DNA of 64,000 nt from Aurantibacter aestuarii (GTDB taxonomy: Bacteria > Bacteroidota > Bacteroidia > Flavobacteriales > Flavobacteriaceae): positions 69,501-133,500 of the forward strand of contig NZ_PXOQ01000009.1 in NCBI RefSeq assembly GCF_003008425.1. Direction: 5' to 3'. Position 1 is the stretch's first letter. Each line of letters opens with the position of its first letter. The notes beneath the pieces are model-generated. The model was not told the DNA's origin and searched no databases. It saw nothing but the letters and a program-made list of their open reading frames with translations. The translations under genes and the position numbers were made by a program. Shown piece by piece: positions 50,045 to 59,327 of this stretch.

Positions 50045-51310
50045 TTAAAATAATTCATTTAAAAATTTTAAATCTTCTTTGTTTGTTATTGACGAATTAA
50101 TATCACCTTTTAACAATTCCAATTCTTTATCTATCGCTTCCTTATGTGTGTTTTTTTGAGCAATTTCTTTTAAAAATTGAAGCATCTTAATTAAATTTTG
50201 AACTACAGAGATATCTCGTTTACAATAAGTTCTTAAACTCGCCATAACTTGGTAGAGTAGTGTACTAAAGTTTACAGAGGTAATATTTACCCAAGCTACA
50301 TCTTCAATTTTTGTATAACTATAATCGCTTTTTAATAACCGTATACTAAACAATTCGGACAAATAATCTATCGCATTTAAGGCAGTTCCAGGATCGTTAA
50401 TTCCTGGAGACATAGCTTTAACAGCAATTTCTGTAAGTTGTTTAAATGCTAAGACATAATTGTCATCTATCAACTCATTAGTAGAATATTCAAATTGATT
50501 GGTTATATCTTTGATACAGTCTTCATTTAATTTCTTTTCAGACTTAAATAAAGGTTGATTTTTTATTATAAATGAACCTTTAAATCCAATAGTTTTAATT
50601 TTAGAATCATTTTTTTTAGCTATATCAGCAATATTTTTTAGAGCGATATTGGTTATATAGCCGCTTTTTGTAGCCTTATAAATATGAAATTTAGTACTAT
50701 CAGGAAAATTAACTTCGGTATCATCTTCACTATCAATAAGTCTATTTAAACGCCTTTTAGCAGTATTTAAAATTTTATCCATAATGTTATTAATTTGTAT
50801 TTCCTGAGAAATGGAATGGATAAAATATATAAAACTAGCTAAACAGTGCAGCATTAAAGCAATAGCAATTAATACCGAAAAGCCTGGTAATTGATATTCG
50901 TTACTGTTTTCTTCAATAGAAACCAGTATAAAAATACAATACACAATTGTTGAAATATAAAAACCTAGTATGAGTTGGTGTCGTCTATTGGAAATTAACT
51001 CTGGTAAAAGTCGTGGAGAAAAATTGCTTGAGGCTTGATTAAGTAATATCATTACCATTGAAAAACTAAATACCATAATAGAAATTAAGCCTCCAATAAA
51101 AGTAGTTAAAAGACTTCGGGAAGTTTCTGTGTTGTTAACAACCACATCTGGAATATACTCTAAAAGATATTTAGTTATGCCTTTCTCTTCAAGAAACAGC
51201 ATAAAGTAGGCTAGTAGTATACCAAAAAGTGCAATAATACTTGGGTAAAACGCAATTTTATCTTTTAAATGGTAAGTTTTAGAAATTAATAATTTTAATT
51301 TATCAATCAT
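50045..51310 (-). CDS. DUF2254 integral membrane protein
   Basis: 421 residues with four predicted membrane helices in the first 190 residues, then a long cytosolic region. The family hallmark (A)MSPGINDPGTALNAIDYLSE is present, as is FSPRLLPELISNRRHQLILG between helices. Function unknown in the family. It overlaps miaA by four bases. Confidence 0.9.
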   Translation of the reverse strand: MIDKLKLLISKTYHLKDKIAFYPSIIALFGILLAYFMLFLEEKGITKYLLEYIPDVVVNNTETSRSLLTTFIGGLISIMVFSFSMVMILLNQASSNFSPRLLPELISNRRHQLILGFYISTIVYCIFILVSIEENSNEYQLPGFSVLIAIALMLHCLASFIYFIHSISQEIQINNIMDKILNTAKRRLNRLIDSEDDTEVNFPDSTKFHIYKATKSGYITNIALKNIADIAKKNDSKIKTIGFKGSFIIKNQPLFKSEKKLNEDCIKDITNQFEYSTNELIDDNYVLAFKQLTEIAVKAMSPGINDPGTALNAIDYLSELFSIRLLKSDYSYTKIEDVAWVNITSVNFSTLLYQVMASLRTYCKRDISVVQNLIKMLQFLKEIAQKNTHKEAIDKELELLKGDINSSITNKEDLKFLNELF

Positions 51311-52215
51311 AAAAATGGTTTTAACTTGGAAATACAGTTTTCAAAAGGCTCGTTATGTGCAATCCAAATAGTTTCTTGTTGTCTCTTAAACCAAGTGAGT
51401 TGTCTTTTAGCAAAGCGTCGCGAATTTTTTTTAATTTCAGAAACAGCAAATTCTAAAGTCCATTCACCTTCAAGATACTTAAAAAGTTCTTTGTAGCCCA
51501 CAGTATTTAAACTATTTAAGTCTTTTTTAGTTTCCAATTGTTTGACTTCATCTAAAAGACCAGAAGACATCATAATATCTACACGACGATTGATCCGGTC
51601 ATAAATAATATCTCTATCTGCAGTAATACCAATGGTAATCGTTTTAAAGTTGCGTTTATTTTTTTTCTTTTGAAGAAAGCTAGAATAGGGTTTTCCAGTA
51701 CCAATACATATTTCTAAAGCTCTAATAACACGCTGTGGGTTTGAGATAGCAATTTTATCGTAACTTTTTGGATCTAATGTCTTAAGTTTAAGCTGTAAGG
51801 TCTCTAAACCTTCATTAGATAGTTGTAAGTTAAGATTCTTACGAATCTCACTATCTACTTCAGGAAAATCGTCTAAACCTTTTGTAACAGCATCTACGTA
51901 CAAACCAGATCCACCAACCATAATTACTGTAGATTTGGTTTTGAAAAGTGTGTTTAAAGTTTCTATAGCATCTTTTTCAAAAGCACCCACATTATAGTGG
52001 TCTGAAATAGATTTATGATGAATAAAATGATGTTTGGCTTGAGATAATTCTTCTTGGGTTGGTGCAGCAGTACCAATACTCATTTCCTTAAAAAATTGTC
52101 TTGAATCTGCTGAAATAATTTCGGTATCAAAATAATTGGCCAGCTTAATGGCTAAACTGGTTTTTCCTATGGCGGTAGGTCCAACCACACTTATAAGTAG
52201 CTTTTCAGAAGTCAT
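51307..52215 (-). CDS. miaA: tRNA dimethylallyltransferase
   Basis: 302 residues. VVGPTAIGKTSLAIKLA is the P-loop, SADSRQFFKEMSIGTAAPT the conserved DSRQ/Y block, VMVGGSGLYVDAVTKGLDD the family signature and TVGYKELFKYLEGEWTLE the C-terminal motif. MiaA adds a dimethylallyl group to A37 of tRNAs that read UNN codons. It overlaps the DUF2254 gene and lies three bases after the ion-channel gene. Confidence 0.97.
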   Translation of the reverse strand: MTSEKLLISVVGPTAIGKTSLAIKLANYFDTEIISADSRQFFKEMSIGTAAPTQEELSQAKHHFIHHKSISDHYNVGAFEKDAIETLNTLFKTKSTVIMVGGSGLYVDAVTKGLDDFPEVDSEIRKNLNLQLSNEGLETLQLKLKTLDPKSYDKIAISNPQRVIRALEICIGTGKPYSSFLQKKKNKRNFKTITIGITADRDIIYDRINRRVDIMMSSGLLDEVKQLETKKDLNSLNTVGYKELFKYLEGEWTLEFAVSEIKKNSRRFAKRQLTWFKRQQETIWIAHNEPFENCISKLKPFL

Positions 52216-52218
52216 GAT

Positions 52219-53103
52219 TTAATGTAAAGCCGTTCCACAAATTCTACAAAAACGCGCATCGTCTTTATGGTATTCTTCATGGCAATTTTTACAACGTTGG
52301 GTATTTAAGTGTACGTTTGGATAACGTTCCGTTATAATTCCTTTTTTGGAAGCTTCTTCGTCTTCCTTATCCTTTTTATTACTGTTTTTTACATATTCTG
52401 CAGAAACAATTCCTGTAGGAACTGCAATAATACCATAACCTAAAATCATAATAATTGAGGTTATAAATTGTCCTAGAGCGGTTTGTGGTGCGATATCACC
52501 AAAACCTACAGTAGTTAAGGTTACAATACACCAATACACACTTTTAGGAATGTTTGTAAATCCATTTTCTTCACCTTCAACTAAATACATAATCGATCCA
52601 AAAATTACAGAAGACACCAAGACAGCAAACAGAAAAACAAAAATTTTAACACGACTCGCTATAATAGAGTCTTTTAGTTGATTGGAAGCACCCAAGTAAC
52701 GTGCAATTTTTAAAATACGAAAAACCCTTAAAAGTCTCAATGCTCTTAAGGTTATAAGGGCATGAGAACCTACAAAAATAAAAGATAAATATTTTGGGAT
52801 GGTAGATAAAAAATCAATGACACCATAAAAGCTAAATATATATTTTAAAGGTTTTCTTACTGTTATAATACGAGCAATATATTCAATTGTAAAAAGTATG
52901 GTAACAGCCCATTCTCCTATATTTATCCAATAATGATATTTTGCATCTATGTGATTTACACTTTCCAGCATTACTAAAGCAATACTGGCAAGAATAAAAA
53001 CAAGCAGAATAATATCAAACGCTTTTCCAGATGGTGTATCGGCTTCATAAATAATTTCATGAAGTTTATCGCGCCAGTTCGTGTTTTTTTTATCCAATGC
53101 CAT
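52219..53103 (-). CDS. Voltage-gated potassium channel with a C-terminal zinc ribbon
   Basis: 294 residues. Six membrane helices are predicted. S4 (ITLRALRLLRVFRILKIARY, about 117-136) has Arg at every third or fourth residue, and the pore loop TLTTVGFGDIAP (about 195-206) contains the K+ selectivity filter TVGFGD. After S6 a charged linker leads to a zinc ribbon with Cys271, Cys274, Cys286 and Cys289 (CKNC ... CRICG). A zinc ribbon on a Kv-type channel is uncommon and could be a metal sensor or a tetramerisation element. It lies in the minus-strand run with miaA. Confidence 0.92.
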   Translation of the reverse strand: MALDKKNTNWRDKLHEIIYEADTPSGKAFDIILLVFILASIALVMLESVNHIDAKYHYWINIGEWAVTILFTIEYIARIITVRKPLKYIFSFYGVIDFLSTIPKYLSFIFVGSHALITLRALRLLRVFRILKIARYLGASNQLKDSIIASRVKIFVFLFAVLVSSVIFGSIMYLVEGEENGFTNIPKSVYWCIVTLTTVGFGDIAPQTALGQFITSIIMILGYGIIAVPTGIVSAEYVKNSNKKDKEDEEASKKGIITERYPNVHLNTQRCKNCHEEYHKDDARFCRICGTALH

Positions 53104-53128
53104 ATCTCAAATTTAAGATTTTTAATGT

Positions 53129-54502
53129 TTAGGCTTCAAGATTTATCGGAATAATTTTAAGTTTTGGATGTTTTCTAAGATAGGCTTGTATGATGTGTTG
53201 CGTATCTCTATTGTTTTCCATTGGAGTTATTATGGTTTCTAAAATCTTTATATTATTTATTTGATGATTTAAGTTAAAGTAACCATAACCTTTAAAAACA
53301 CCATTTTTAATTAATACTGCACTGCGCTCGTCATGAGTTCTACCACGATCTACAATAATCATATTTTGATGTTCGTAACTATATTTTTTAATTAATTCTT
53401 GGATGCGTTTATTGTAAGTTTCTGCTGATTCTTCTTCTATACAAGCACCTATACACTTTTTAATACTTTGATTAAAACATGCTTTGTTGGTGCGTTCTAG
53501 ACCTACCAACTTTAAACATAAATTATAATCTTCAACCATTTTTTCTAAAAAATGGGTACCACTTTGTTTATTTGTAAATGTTGTAATACTCTTTTTTCGA
53601 CCGTCTGCTTTATCTAGACTTAAGTTAATATATCCATTTTCATCAGTAAATTTATAGAGCGCATAAGTAAAAACATTTCGGGTTAAAGCTCTATTAAAAT
53701 AAGGTTTTATACTCTTAATTTCATCACTTTCTTTTAACAAAGCAATCATTTCGTTCCCGCAAGCTTCAAAAGTTACGCTAGAAACCTGTTTTTGTAGGTG
53801 TTTTGCTTTTTTTGAAGTGCCTGTAAAATGTTGATTAACCCTATTTTTTATGTTTTTACTTTTTCCCACATAAATAATATCACCATTGGCATTATGTAAA
53901 TAGTAAACCCCAGTAATATTTGGTAAATCTCTTATTAAATCTAAATGTTTTGGCTTTATGGTCTCTGGTTGTTCTTTTTTTACTGTATCGCGAACAATAG
54001 TTTTATTAGAATCTTTATCTAATAACAGTTTGAATAGCTTAACCGTAGCTAAGGCGTCTCCAGAAGCACGATGTCTATCTGTAACAGGTATTCCTAAAGA
54101 ACGTACAAGTTTACCTAAGCTGTAAGATGGTAAATCTGGTATAAGTTTTTGAGATAATTCTACCGTGCAGAGTGTTTTCTTTTTGTAATCGAAGCCTAAG
54201 CGGTTAAATTCGGTTTGTAAAATACGGTAATCGAATGACGAGTTGTGTGCAACTAAAATACAGTCTTCGGTAATTTCTACAATACGCTTTGCAACCTCGT
54301 AGAATTTTGGGGCATTTTTAAGCATATTGCTATTAATACCAGTAAGTTTTACTACAAATGGTTGTATGTCTCGTTCTGGATTTACTAAACTTATAAATTG
54401 ATCTGTTATTTCATGACCATTAAATTTGTAAATAGCAATTTCCGTAATGCCTTCTTCATTAAATTTTCCACCAGTTGTTTCAATGTCCAGTATTGCGTAC
54501 AA
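53129..54502 (-). CDS. DnaQ-type exonuclease fused to a GIY-YIG (UvrC/Cho-like) nuclease
   Basis: 457 residues; the start is TTG 54502 (MYAILDIETTGG), as no ATG lies at a suitable place. Residues 1-165 are a DEDDh exonuclease: AILDIETTG gives Asp6 and Glu8, LVAHNSSFDYRIL the next Asp, and HRASGDALATVKL the last His and Asp. Residues 195-280 are a GIY-YIG domain (ITGVYYLHNANG, IIYVGKSKNIKNRVNQHF). Then comes a UvrC-like Cys region (NKACFNQSIKKCIGACIEEE). The UvrB-binding and C-terminal RNase H domains of UvrC are absent. It resembles a DnaQ-Cho fusion, a possible back-up incision enzyme of nucleotide excision repair. Confidence 0.92.
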   Translation of the reverse strand: MYAILDIETTGGKFNEEGITEIAIYKFNGHEITDQFISLVNPERDIQPFVVKLTGINSNMLKNAPKFYEVAKRIVEITEDCILVAHNSSFDYRILQTEFNRLGFDYKKKTLCTVELSQKLIPDLPSYSLGKLVRSLGIPVTDRHRASGDALATVKLFKLLLDKDSNKTIVRDTVKKEQPETIKPKHLDLIRDLPNITGVYYLHNANGDIIYVGKSKNIKNRVNQHFTGTSKKAKHLQKQVSSVTFEACGNEMIALLKESDEIKSIKPYFNRALTRNVFTYALYKFTDENGYINLSLDKADGRKKSITTFTNKQSGTHFLEKMVEDYNLCLKLVGLERTNKACFNQSIKKCIGACIEEESAETYNKRIQELIKKYSYEHQNMIIVDRGRTHDERSAVLIKNGVFKGYGYFNLNHQINNIKILETIITPMENNRDTQHIIQAYLRKHPKLKIIPINLEA

Positions 54503-54549
54503 ATTTGTGTTTTTAGTGTTAGTGTATTTTAAAATAGAGTAGTAGTTGT

Positions 54550-55209
54550 TTATCTGGCTCCAAATATACTACTTCCCAGACGAACCATTGTACTGCCTTC
54601 TTCAATAGCTATTTTATAGTCACCACTCATACCCATACTTATAGTTTTTAATTTGCAATTCTCTGTTTCAATAGATTTGAGCTGTTCAAATGTGCTTTTT
54701 AATAGTTTAAATTCCGAAGAAATTTGTTGTTCATTATCTGTGAAGGTAGCCATACCCATAACTCCGGTAACACAAACGTGATTAAATTTAGCAAACTGTT
54801 CTGATTTTAATAACTTTTCTGCATCTTCAGGAGTCATTCCAAATTTACTATCTTCTTCAGCAATTTTTATTTGAAGCAGGCAATTTATAACTCGGTCATG
54901 TTTTTTAGCTTGTTTGTTAACTTCTTTTAGAAGCTTTAAGCTGTCGCAACCATGAATTAAATCTACAAACTCTGCCATATATTTGACTTTGTTGCTTTGT
55001 ACATGACCAATCATGTGCCATTTGATGTCTTTAGGAAGTGCTTCAAACTTATCTTCCATTTCTTGTATTTTATTTTCACCAAAAACACGTTGTCCAGCAT
55101 CGTAAGCTTCTTGTAAGGCGGTAATAGGTTTTGTTTTACTCACCGCAACAAGTGTAATGTGCTCTGGTAAGTTTTGTCTTATTTGTTGTAGATTTTGAGT
55201 TATAGACAT
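54550..55209 (-). CDS. YggS/PROSC-family pyridoxal-phosphate homeostasis protein
   Basis: 219 residues. VAVSKTKPITALQEAYDAG carries the PLP Lys, and FGENKIQEMEDKFEAL, WHMIGHVQSNKVKYMAEFVD and SMGMSGDYKIAIEEGSTMVR match the family. It has an alanine-racemase-type barrel with no proven catalytic activity and keeps free PLP levels in check. It stands between the exonuclease gene (47 bases) and the DUF1015 gene. Confidence 0.96.
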   Translation of the reverse strand: MSITQNLQQIRQNLPEHITLVAVSKTKPITALQEAYDAGQRVFGENKIQEMEDKFEALPKDIKWHMIGHVQSNKVKYMAEFVDLIHGCDSLKLLKEVNKQAKKHDRVINCLLQIKIAEEDSKFGMTPEDAEKLLKSEQFAKFNHVCVTGVMGMATFTDNEQQISSEFKLLKSTFEQLKSIETENCKLKTISMGMSGDYKIAIEEGSTMVRLGSSIFGAR

Positions 55210-55273
55210 TTAGATTGTGTTTATAATACTTTAAAATTTTTATTTAAAAATGTTATATCGTACATTAATTACA

Positions 55274-56512
55274 TCAAAACTCATAAATAGCCACACCACT
55301 TCGTAATTTTGGTTCTATATAAGTGCTTTTAGGAGGCATTTTTAAACCTTCGTCTGCTATTTGTTTCATTTGCTCTATAGTTGCCGGTAGCATACCAAAA
55401 CCAACTTTAAATTCATTTGAGTCTACTTTAGATTTTAAATAAACCATATCTTTTTTACCGCTTAAATAATCTATTCGGTCATCATTTCTTAAGTCTATAA
55501 TCCCTAAAATTGGTTTTAAAATAGTTTTATATAAAATTTGAGCATCCAAAGTATCTAACGCGGTTTTAAACTCAAAATCTGTTCTTCTTAAGTATAAAGA
55601 GTAAAATTCGCCATCTAAATACATACTAAAATGATGTTGTTTAGAAGGTTTATATGGTAATTCTCCACGATTTTCTATTCGGAAAACAGTATCTAATTTA
55701 ATTAGAAACTCTTCTTTACTTAAGCCATTTAATTCCTTAACTAAACGATTAAATTCGTGAATTTTTAATTCATCTTCACAAATTAAAAAGCTCATGAAAT
55801 AGTTATAATTTTCGTCTCCTTGATGGTTTTTATTTTCTTGTTTTAAATCTTCACAAAGCAGTTGTGAAGAAGCACTCCTGTGATGTCCATCGGCTATATA
55901 CAAGGTGTCTATATTTTTAAATGCTATTTCAATTTCATTTAAATCTTCACTTTCATTAATTAACCATAAGTAGTGTGTGTCTCTGTAAGTTGTGGTAAAC
56001 TCAAATTCAGCGCGCTCCTTTTGTGCTTTTGAGATAATTTGCTCTATGGATTTATTTTTTGGATAAGTTAATAGAACAGGTTCTGCATTAAAACCAACTG
56101 TTTTTAAATAGTTTTTAAAAGTAATTTCTTTAGAAGAAATGGTGTCTTCATGTTTTTTAATCACATTATTTTTATAATCTAAAACACTTGCAGCAGCAAT
56201 AAGTCCATTAAATTCTTGACCTTCACGATCAATAATTTTGTAAACATAATAACATGGTTTCTGGTCTTGTTTAAATATAGAAGCTTCTTTAAACTCCAGA
56301 TATCTGTTTTTTACCAATTGGTAACGCTCTTTACCAGAAATGATTTTATCAAATTTATAACCAGGATTTATAATGTGTAAAAATGAAAACGGATTATCCC
56401 TTAATCGTGATTCTAATTGTTCGTGAGTATAACTTTGGTAAGAACGCGATGCGACTAAACTTACTTTGTCTCTTGTAGGTCTAACTGCTTTAAAAGGGAT
56501 TATTTTTGCCAT
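55274..56512 (-). CDS. DUF1015-family protein
   Basis: 412 residues. KIIPFKAVRPTRDKVSLVAS (start), SYDVI-like SYQSYTHEQLESRLRDNPFS, LYIADGHHRSASSQLL and the end RSGVAIYEF fit DUF1015. In databases some members are linked to serine kinase activity (SbnI/ParB-like ADP-dependent); the ADGHHR motif resembles the ParB/Srx-like nucleotide site. The reaction here is unproven. The upstream gap is made wholly of 7-bp repeats, so the promoter is unclear. Confidence 0.9.
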   Translation of the reverse strand: MAKIIPFKAVRPTRDKVSLVASRSYQSYTHEQLESRLRDNPFSFLHIINPGYKFDKIISGKERYQLVKNRYLEFKEASIFKQDQKPCYYVYKIIDREGQEFNGLIAAASVLDYKNNVIKKHEDTISSKEITFKNYLKTVGFNAEPVLLTYPKNKSIEQIISKAQKERAEFEFTTTYRDTHYLWLINESEDLNEIEIAFKNIDTLYIADGHHRSASSQLLCEDLKQENKNHQGDENYNYFMSFLICEDELKIHEFNRLVKELNGLSKEEFLIKLDTVFRIENRGELPYKPSKQHHFSMYLDGEFYSLYLRRTDFEFKTALDTLDAQILYKTILKPILGIIDLRNDDRIDYLSGKKDMVYLKSKVDSNEFKVGFGMLPATIEQMKQIADEGLKMPPKSTYIEPKLRSGVAIYEF

Positions 56513-56514
56513 GT

Positions 56515-56607
56515 ATTTAGTATTCAGTAAGCAGTCTTCAGTAGGCAGTTTCCAGTAAGTAGTTTATGTTTTTTTACTGCTTACTGGAAACTGTTAACTG
56601 CTTACTT
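56515..56607. repeat. 7-bp tandem repeats folded into a long hairpin
   Basis: Seven heptads in a row, ATTTAGT, ATTCAGT, AAGCAGT, CTTCAGT, AGGCAGT, TTCCAGT, AAGTAGT (56515-56563), are followed after a T-rich spacer by four heptads in reverse orientation (56576-56603: ACTGCTT, ACTGGAA, ACTGTTA, ACTGCTT). TTCCAGTAAG(T/C)AGT of the left arm pairs with the right arm through one mismatch. The array fills the gap between the DUF1015 start (56512) and the dehydrogenase stop (56610). Confidence 0.75.
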
Positions 56608-56609
56608 GT

Positions 56610-57497
56610 TTATGAGAATCGTTTAGAAACTTGTTCTGCTTTTCTACTTTCAGAATAATCATAAAACCCTTCACCAGATTTAACGCCTAATTTCCCAGCC
56701 ATAACCATATTTACTAAAAGTGGACATGGTGCATATTTCGGGTTTTTAAATCCGTCGTACATCACATTTAAAATAGATAAACACACGTCTAAACCAATAA
56801 AATCTGCCAATTGTAATGGACCCATGGGATGTGCCATTCCTAATTTCATTACGGTATCAATTTCTTCAACGCCCGCAACACCATTATATAAAGTCTCAAT
56901 AGATTCATTAATCATTGGCATTAAAATACGATTGGCAACAAAACCTGGATAATCATTTACTTCTGTTGGTATTTTTCCTAAAGTTTTAGAAAGTTCCATG
57001 ATGGTTTCAGTCACTTCATTACTGGTGCTATAACCGCGGATAATTTCTACCAGTTTCATAATTGGTACTGGATTCATGAAGTGCATACCAATAACCATTT
57101 GAGGCCTTTTAGTAACAGAAGCTATTTCTGTTATAGATATAGAAGAAGTGTTTGTTGCTAATATGGTCTTTTCAGGACAATCGGCGTCTAATTGCTTAAA
57201 GATTTTAAGCTTTAATTCTTTGTTTTCAGTTGCAGCTTCTACAACTAAATCTACATTTTTCACACCATCCGTAATAGAAGTGAAGGTTGTAATTTGATCA
57301 AGTGTTTGTTTTTTGTCTGCTTCGGAAATTTTCTTCTTAGCAATCATACGATCTAAGTTTTTAGATATGGTAGACATTCCACGTTCTAAAGACGTTTCGC
57401 TAATATCTATTAATTGTACTTTAAAACCTGATTGTGCAAACGTATGAGCAATACCATTACCCATTGTTCCTGCACCAATTACTGCAATTTGTTTCAT
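56610..57497 (-). CDS. 3-hydroxyacyl-CoA (3-hydroxybutyryl-CoA) dehydrogenase
   Basis: 295 residues. IAVIGAGTMGNGIAHTFAQS is the NAD-binding loop, ILATNTSSISITEIA and GMHFMNPVPIMKLVEIIRG hold the catalytic Ser and His, and VNDYPGFVANRILMPMINES and MAHPMGPLQLADFIGLDVCL the C-terminal domain. The enzyme oxidises L-3-hydroxyacyl-CoA to the ketoacyl-CoA with NAD; in short form it takes hydroxybutyryl-CoA. No other beta-oxidation gene lies nearby. Confidence 0.95.
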   Translation of the reverse strand: MKQIAVIGAGTMGNGIAHTFAQSGFKVQLIDISETSLERGMSTISKNLDRMIAKKKISEADKKQTLDQITTFTSITDGVKNVDLVVEAATENKELKLKIFKQLDADCPEKTILATNTSSISITEIASVTKRPQMVIGMHFMNPVPIMKLVEIIRGYSTSNEVTETIMELSKTLGKIPTEVNDYPGFVANRILMPMINESIETLYNGVAGVEEIDTVMKLGMAHPMGPLQLADFIGLDVCLSILNVMYDGFKNPKYAPCPLLVNMVMAGKLGVKSGEGFYDYSESRKAEQVSKRFS

Positions 57498-57576
57498 TTT
57501 TTATGATTTGTAAAGGCTGCCATTAAAATTTAAAAGGCTAACCAGAATTATAACTTTAATTTCGTTTTTTGAACTT

Positions 57577-58536
57577 TTAAAATTGATCTATAATCATACT
57601 TGCAACCCGTAAAGCTTCTGTGCCATCATGAAGCGTTACGATAGGCGTCGTGTTGTTGTTTATAGCATCTGCAAACGTTTCTAACTCATCTAAAATAGCG
57701 TTGTTTGATGGAACATCTGGATTTTCAAAATAGATTTGTTTTTTTATGCCTTCTGCATTTTGAAGTATCATATCAAAATCTCCTGGATTTTCGGGAGCAT
57801 TTTTCATTTTAACTACTTCACAAGCTTTTTCTAAAAAATCTACAGAGATGTAAGCATCTTTTTGAAAAAACCGTGTTTTACGCATGTTCTTTAAAGAAAT
57901 TCGACTAGCAGTAAGATTGGCAACACAACCATTTACAAATTCTATTCTCGCATTAGCAATGTCTGGTGTATCACTTATAACAGAAACACCACTAGCAGAA
58001 ACATTTTTAACTTTAGATTTTACAACGCTTAAAATAATATCAATGTCGTGAATCATTAAATCCAAAACCACTGGAACGTCTGTTCCACGAGGATTAAATT
58101 CTGCCAATCTATGACATTCTATAAACATAGGTTGGTCTAATTGATGTTTTACGGCTTTAAATGCTGGGTTAAAACGCTCTACATGTCCAACTTGCCCTTT
58201 AACTTTATATTCCGCAACCAAAGCACGAAGATTTTCTGCTTCTTCAACGGTATTTGTTATAGGTTTTTCGATAAAAATATGTTTGCCTTTTTTTATGGCT
58301 TGCTTAGCGCAATCGAAATGCGAAAGTGTAGGTGTTACAATATCAACAACATCTATGGCATCAATTAAATTATGAATAGAGTCGAAATAGGTATAACCAA
58401 ATTCTTCTTGAACACTTTTACCGTGTTCAGGATTGGCATCGTAAAATCCGACTAAGTTGTATTTTGAAGATTCATTTAATAATCTCAAATGTATTTTCCC
58501 TAAGTGTCCAGCACCTAATACACCAACGTTTAACAT
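57577..58536 (-). CDS. Gfo/Idh/MocA-family NAD(P)-dependent oxidoreductase
   Basis: 319 residues. The N-terminal Rossmann fold starts VGVLGAGHLGKIHLRLLNES. The cofactor-sugar motif KGKHIFIEKPITNTVEEAEN includes the conserved EKP. The substrate domain has the block LMIHDIDIILSVVKSKVKNV. The family oxidises or reduces sugars or related polyols; the substrate is unknown. Its promoter box (58553-58560) lies 16 bases upstream, in the region shared with pcm. Confidence 0.93.
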   Translation of the reverse strand: MLNVGVLGAGHLGKIHLRLLNESSKYNLVGFYDANPEHGKSVQEEFGYTYFDSIHNLIDAIDVVDIVTPTLSHFDCAKQAIKKGKHIFIEKPITNTVEEAENLRALVAEYKVKGQVGHVERFNPAFKAVKHQLDQPMFIECHRLAEFNPRGTDVPVVLDLMIHDIDIILSVVKSKVKNVSASGVSVISDTPDIANARIEFVNGCVANLTASRISLKNMRKTRFFQKDAYISVDFLEKACEVVKMKNAPENPGDFDMILQNAEGIKKQIYFENPDVPSNNAILDELETFADAINNNTTPIVTLHDGTEALRVASMIIDQF

Positions 58537-58552
58537 AGAATTGCGTTTTTAA

Positions 58553-58560
58553 CAAAACTA
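58553..58560 (-). promoter_or_regulatory. Probable -7 promoter box of the Gfo/Idh/MocA gene
   Basis: TAGTTTTG on the minus strand, 16 bases before the ATG at 58536. Confidence 0.45.
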
Positions 58561-58661
58561 AGTATTTTTAATCGTTTTTTTAAATGAATGTTGCAATATT
58601 ATGTGTAATATTTTAAAGAATTCTAAATTGAAAATAAGCTAAAAGAGTCATGTTTTTTATA

Positions 58662-58669
58662 TATTTTTG
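58662..58669 (+). promoter_or_regulatory. Probable -7 promoter box of pcm
   Basis: TATTTTTG ends 16 bases before the TTG start at 58686, giving a leader of roughly ten bases. No TTG at -33 spacing. Confidence 0.45.
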
Positions 58670-58685
58670 AATTTTACATTTCATT

Positions 58686-59327
58686 TTGATAGACAATACG
58701 AAACATAAAGGATTAAGACAAAAACTAGTTAAAGTTTTAGAACGAAAAGGCATTACAGATAAAGCGGTACTTGAAGCTATAAATACAGTGCCTAGACATT
58801 TGTTTATGGATTCTAGCTTTTTAGATCATGCTTATCAAGACAAAGCATTTCCTATTGCAGCAGATCAAACCATTTCTCAACCTTACACAGTTGCTTTTCA
58901 AACAGAACTGATGAAGGTTGAAAAAGGCGATAAAGTTTTAGAAATAGGAACGGGTAGTGGTTATCAAACAGCCGTTTTGTGTGAGCTTGGAGCTAAAGTT
59001 TATAGTATTGAAAGACAGCGAGAATTATTTAAACTTACCAGTAAGTTTTTACCTAAACTTGGATATAGACCTAAAAAACTCATTTTTGGAGATGGCTATA
59101 AAGGTTTGGTAGAAGAAGCACCTTTTAAATCTATTATTGTAACTGCAGGAGCGCCTTTTGTACCTAACCCGTTATTGGCACAACTAGATATTGGTGGCCG
59201 ACTGGTTATTCCTGTAGGAGAAAAGGTTCAAATTATGACACTTTTTGAACGTAAAGGACCTAAAGATTTTGAGAAAACAGAGTTTGGAGAATTTAAATTT
59301 GTGCCTTTACTAGAAAACAAAAATTAA
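58686..59327 (+). CDS. pcm: Protein-L-isoaspartate O-methyltransferase
   Basis: 213 residues. The SAM-binding motif I is VLEIGTGSGYQTAVLCELGA, preceded by ADQTISQPYTVAFQTEL, a PCMT hallmark, and followed by VYSIERQRELF. The start appears to be TTG 58686 (MIDNTKHKGLRQKLV), since no ATG fits and a promoter box lies just upstream. The enzyme methylates isoaspartyl residues in aged proteins to start their repair. Its stop shares TTAA with the convergent DUF1648 gene. Confidence 0.94.
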   Translation: MIDNTKHKGLRQKLVKVLERKGITDKAVLEAINTVPRHLFMDSSFLDHAYQDKAFPIAADQTISQPYTVAFQTELMKVEKGDKVLEIGTGSGYQTAVLCELGAKVYSIERQRELFKLTSKFLPKLGYRPKKLIFGDGYKGLVEEAPFKSIIVTAGAPFVPNPLLAQLDIGGRLVIPVGEKVQIMTLFERKGPKDFEKTEFGEFKFVPLLENKN

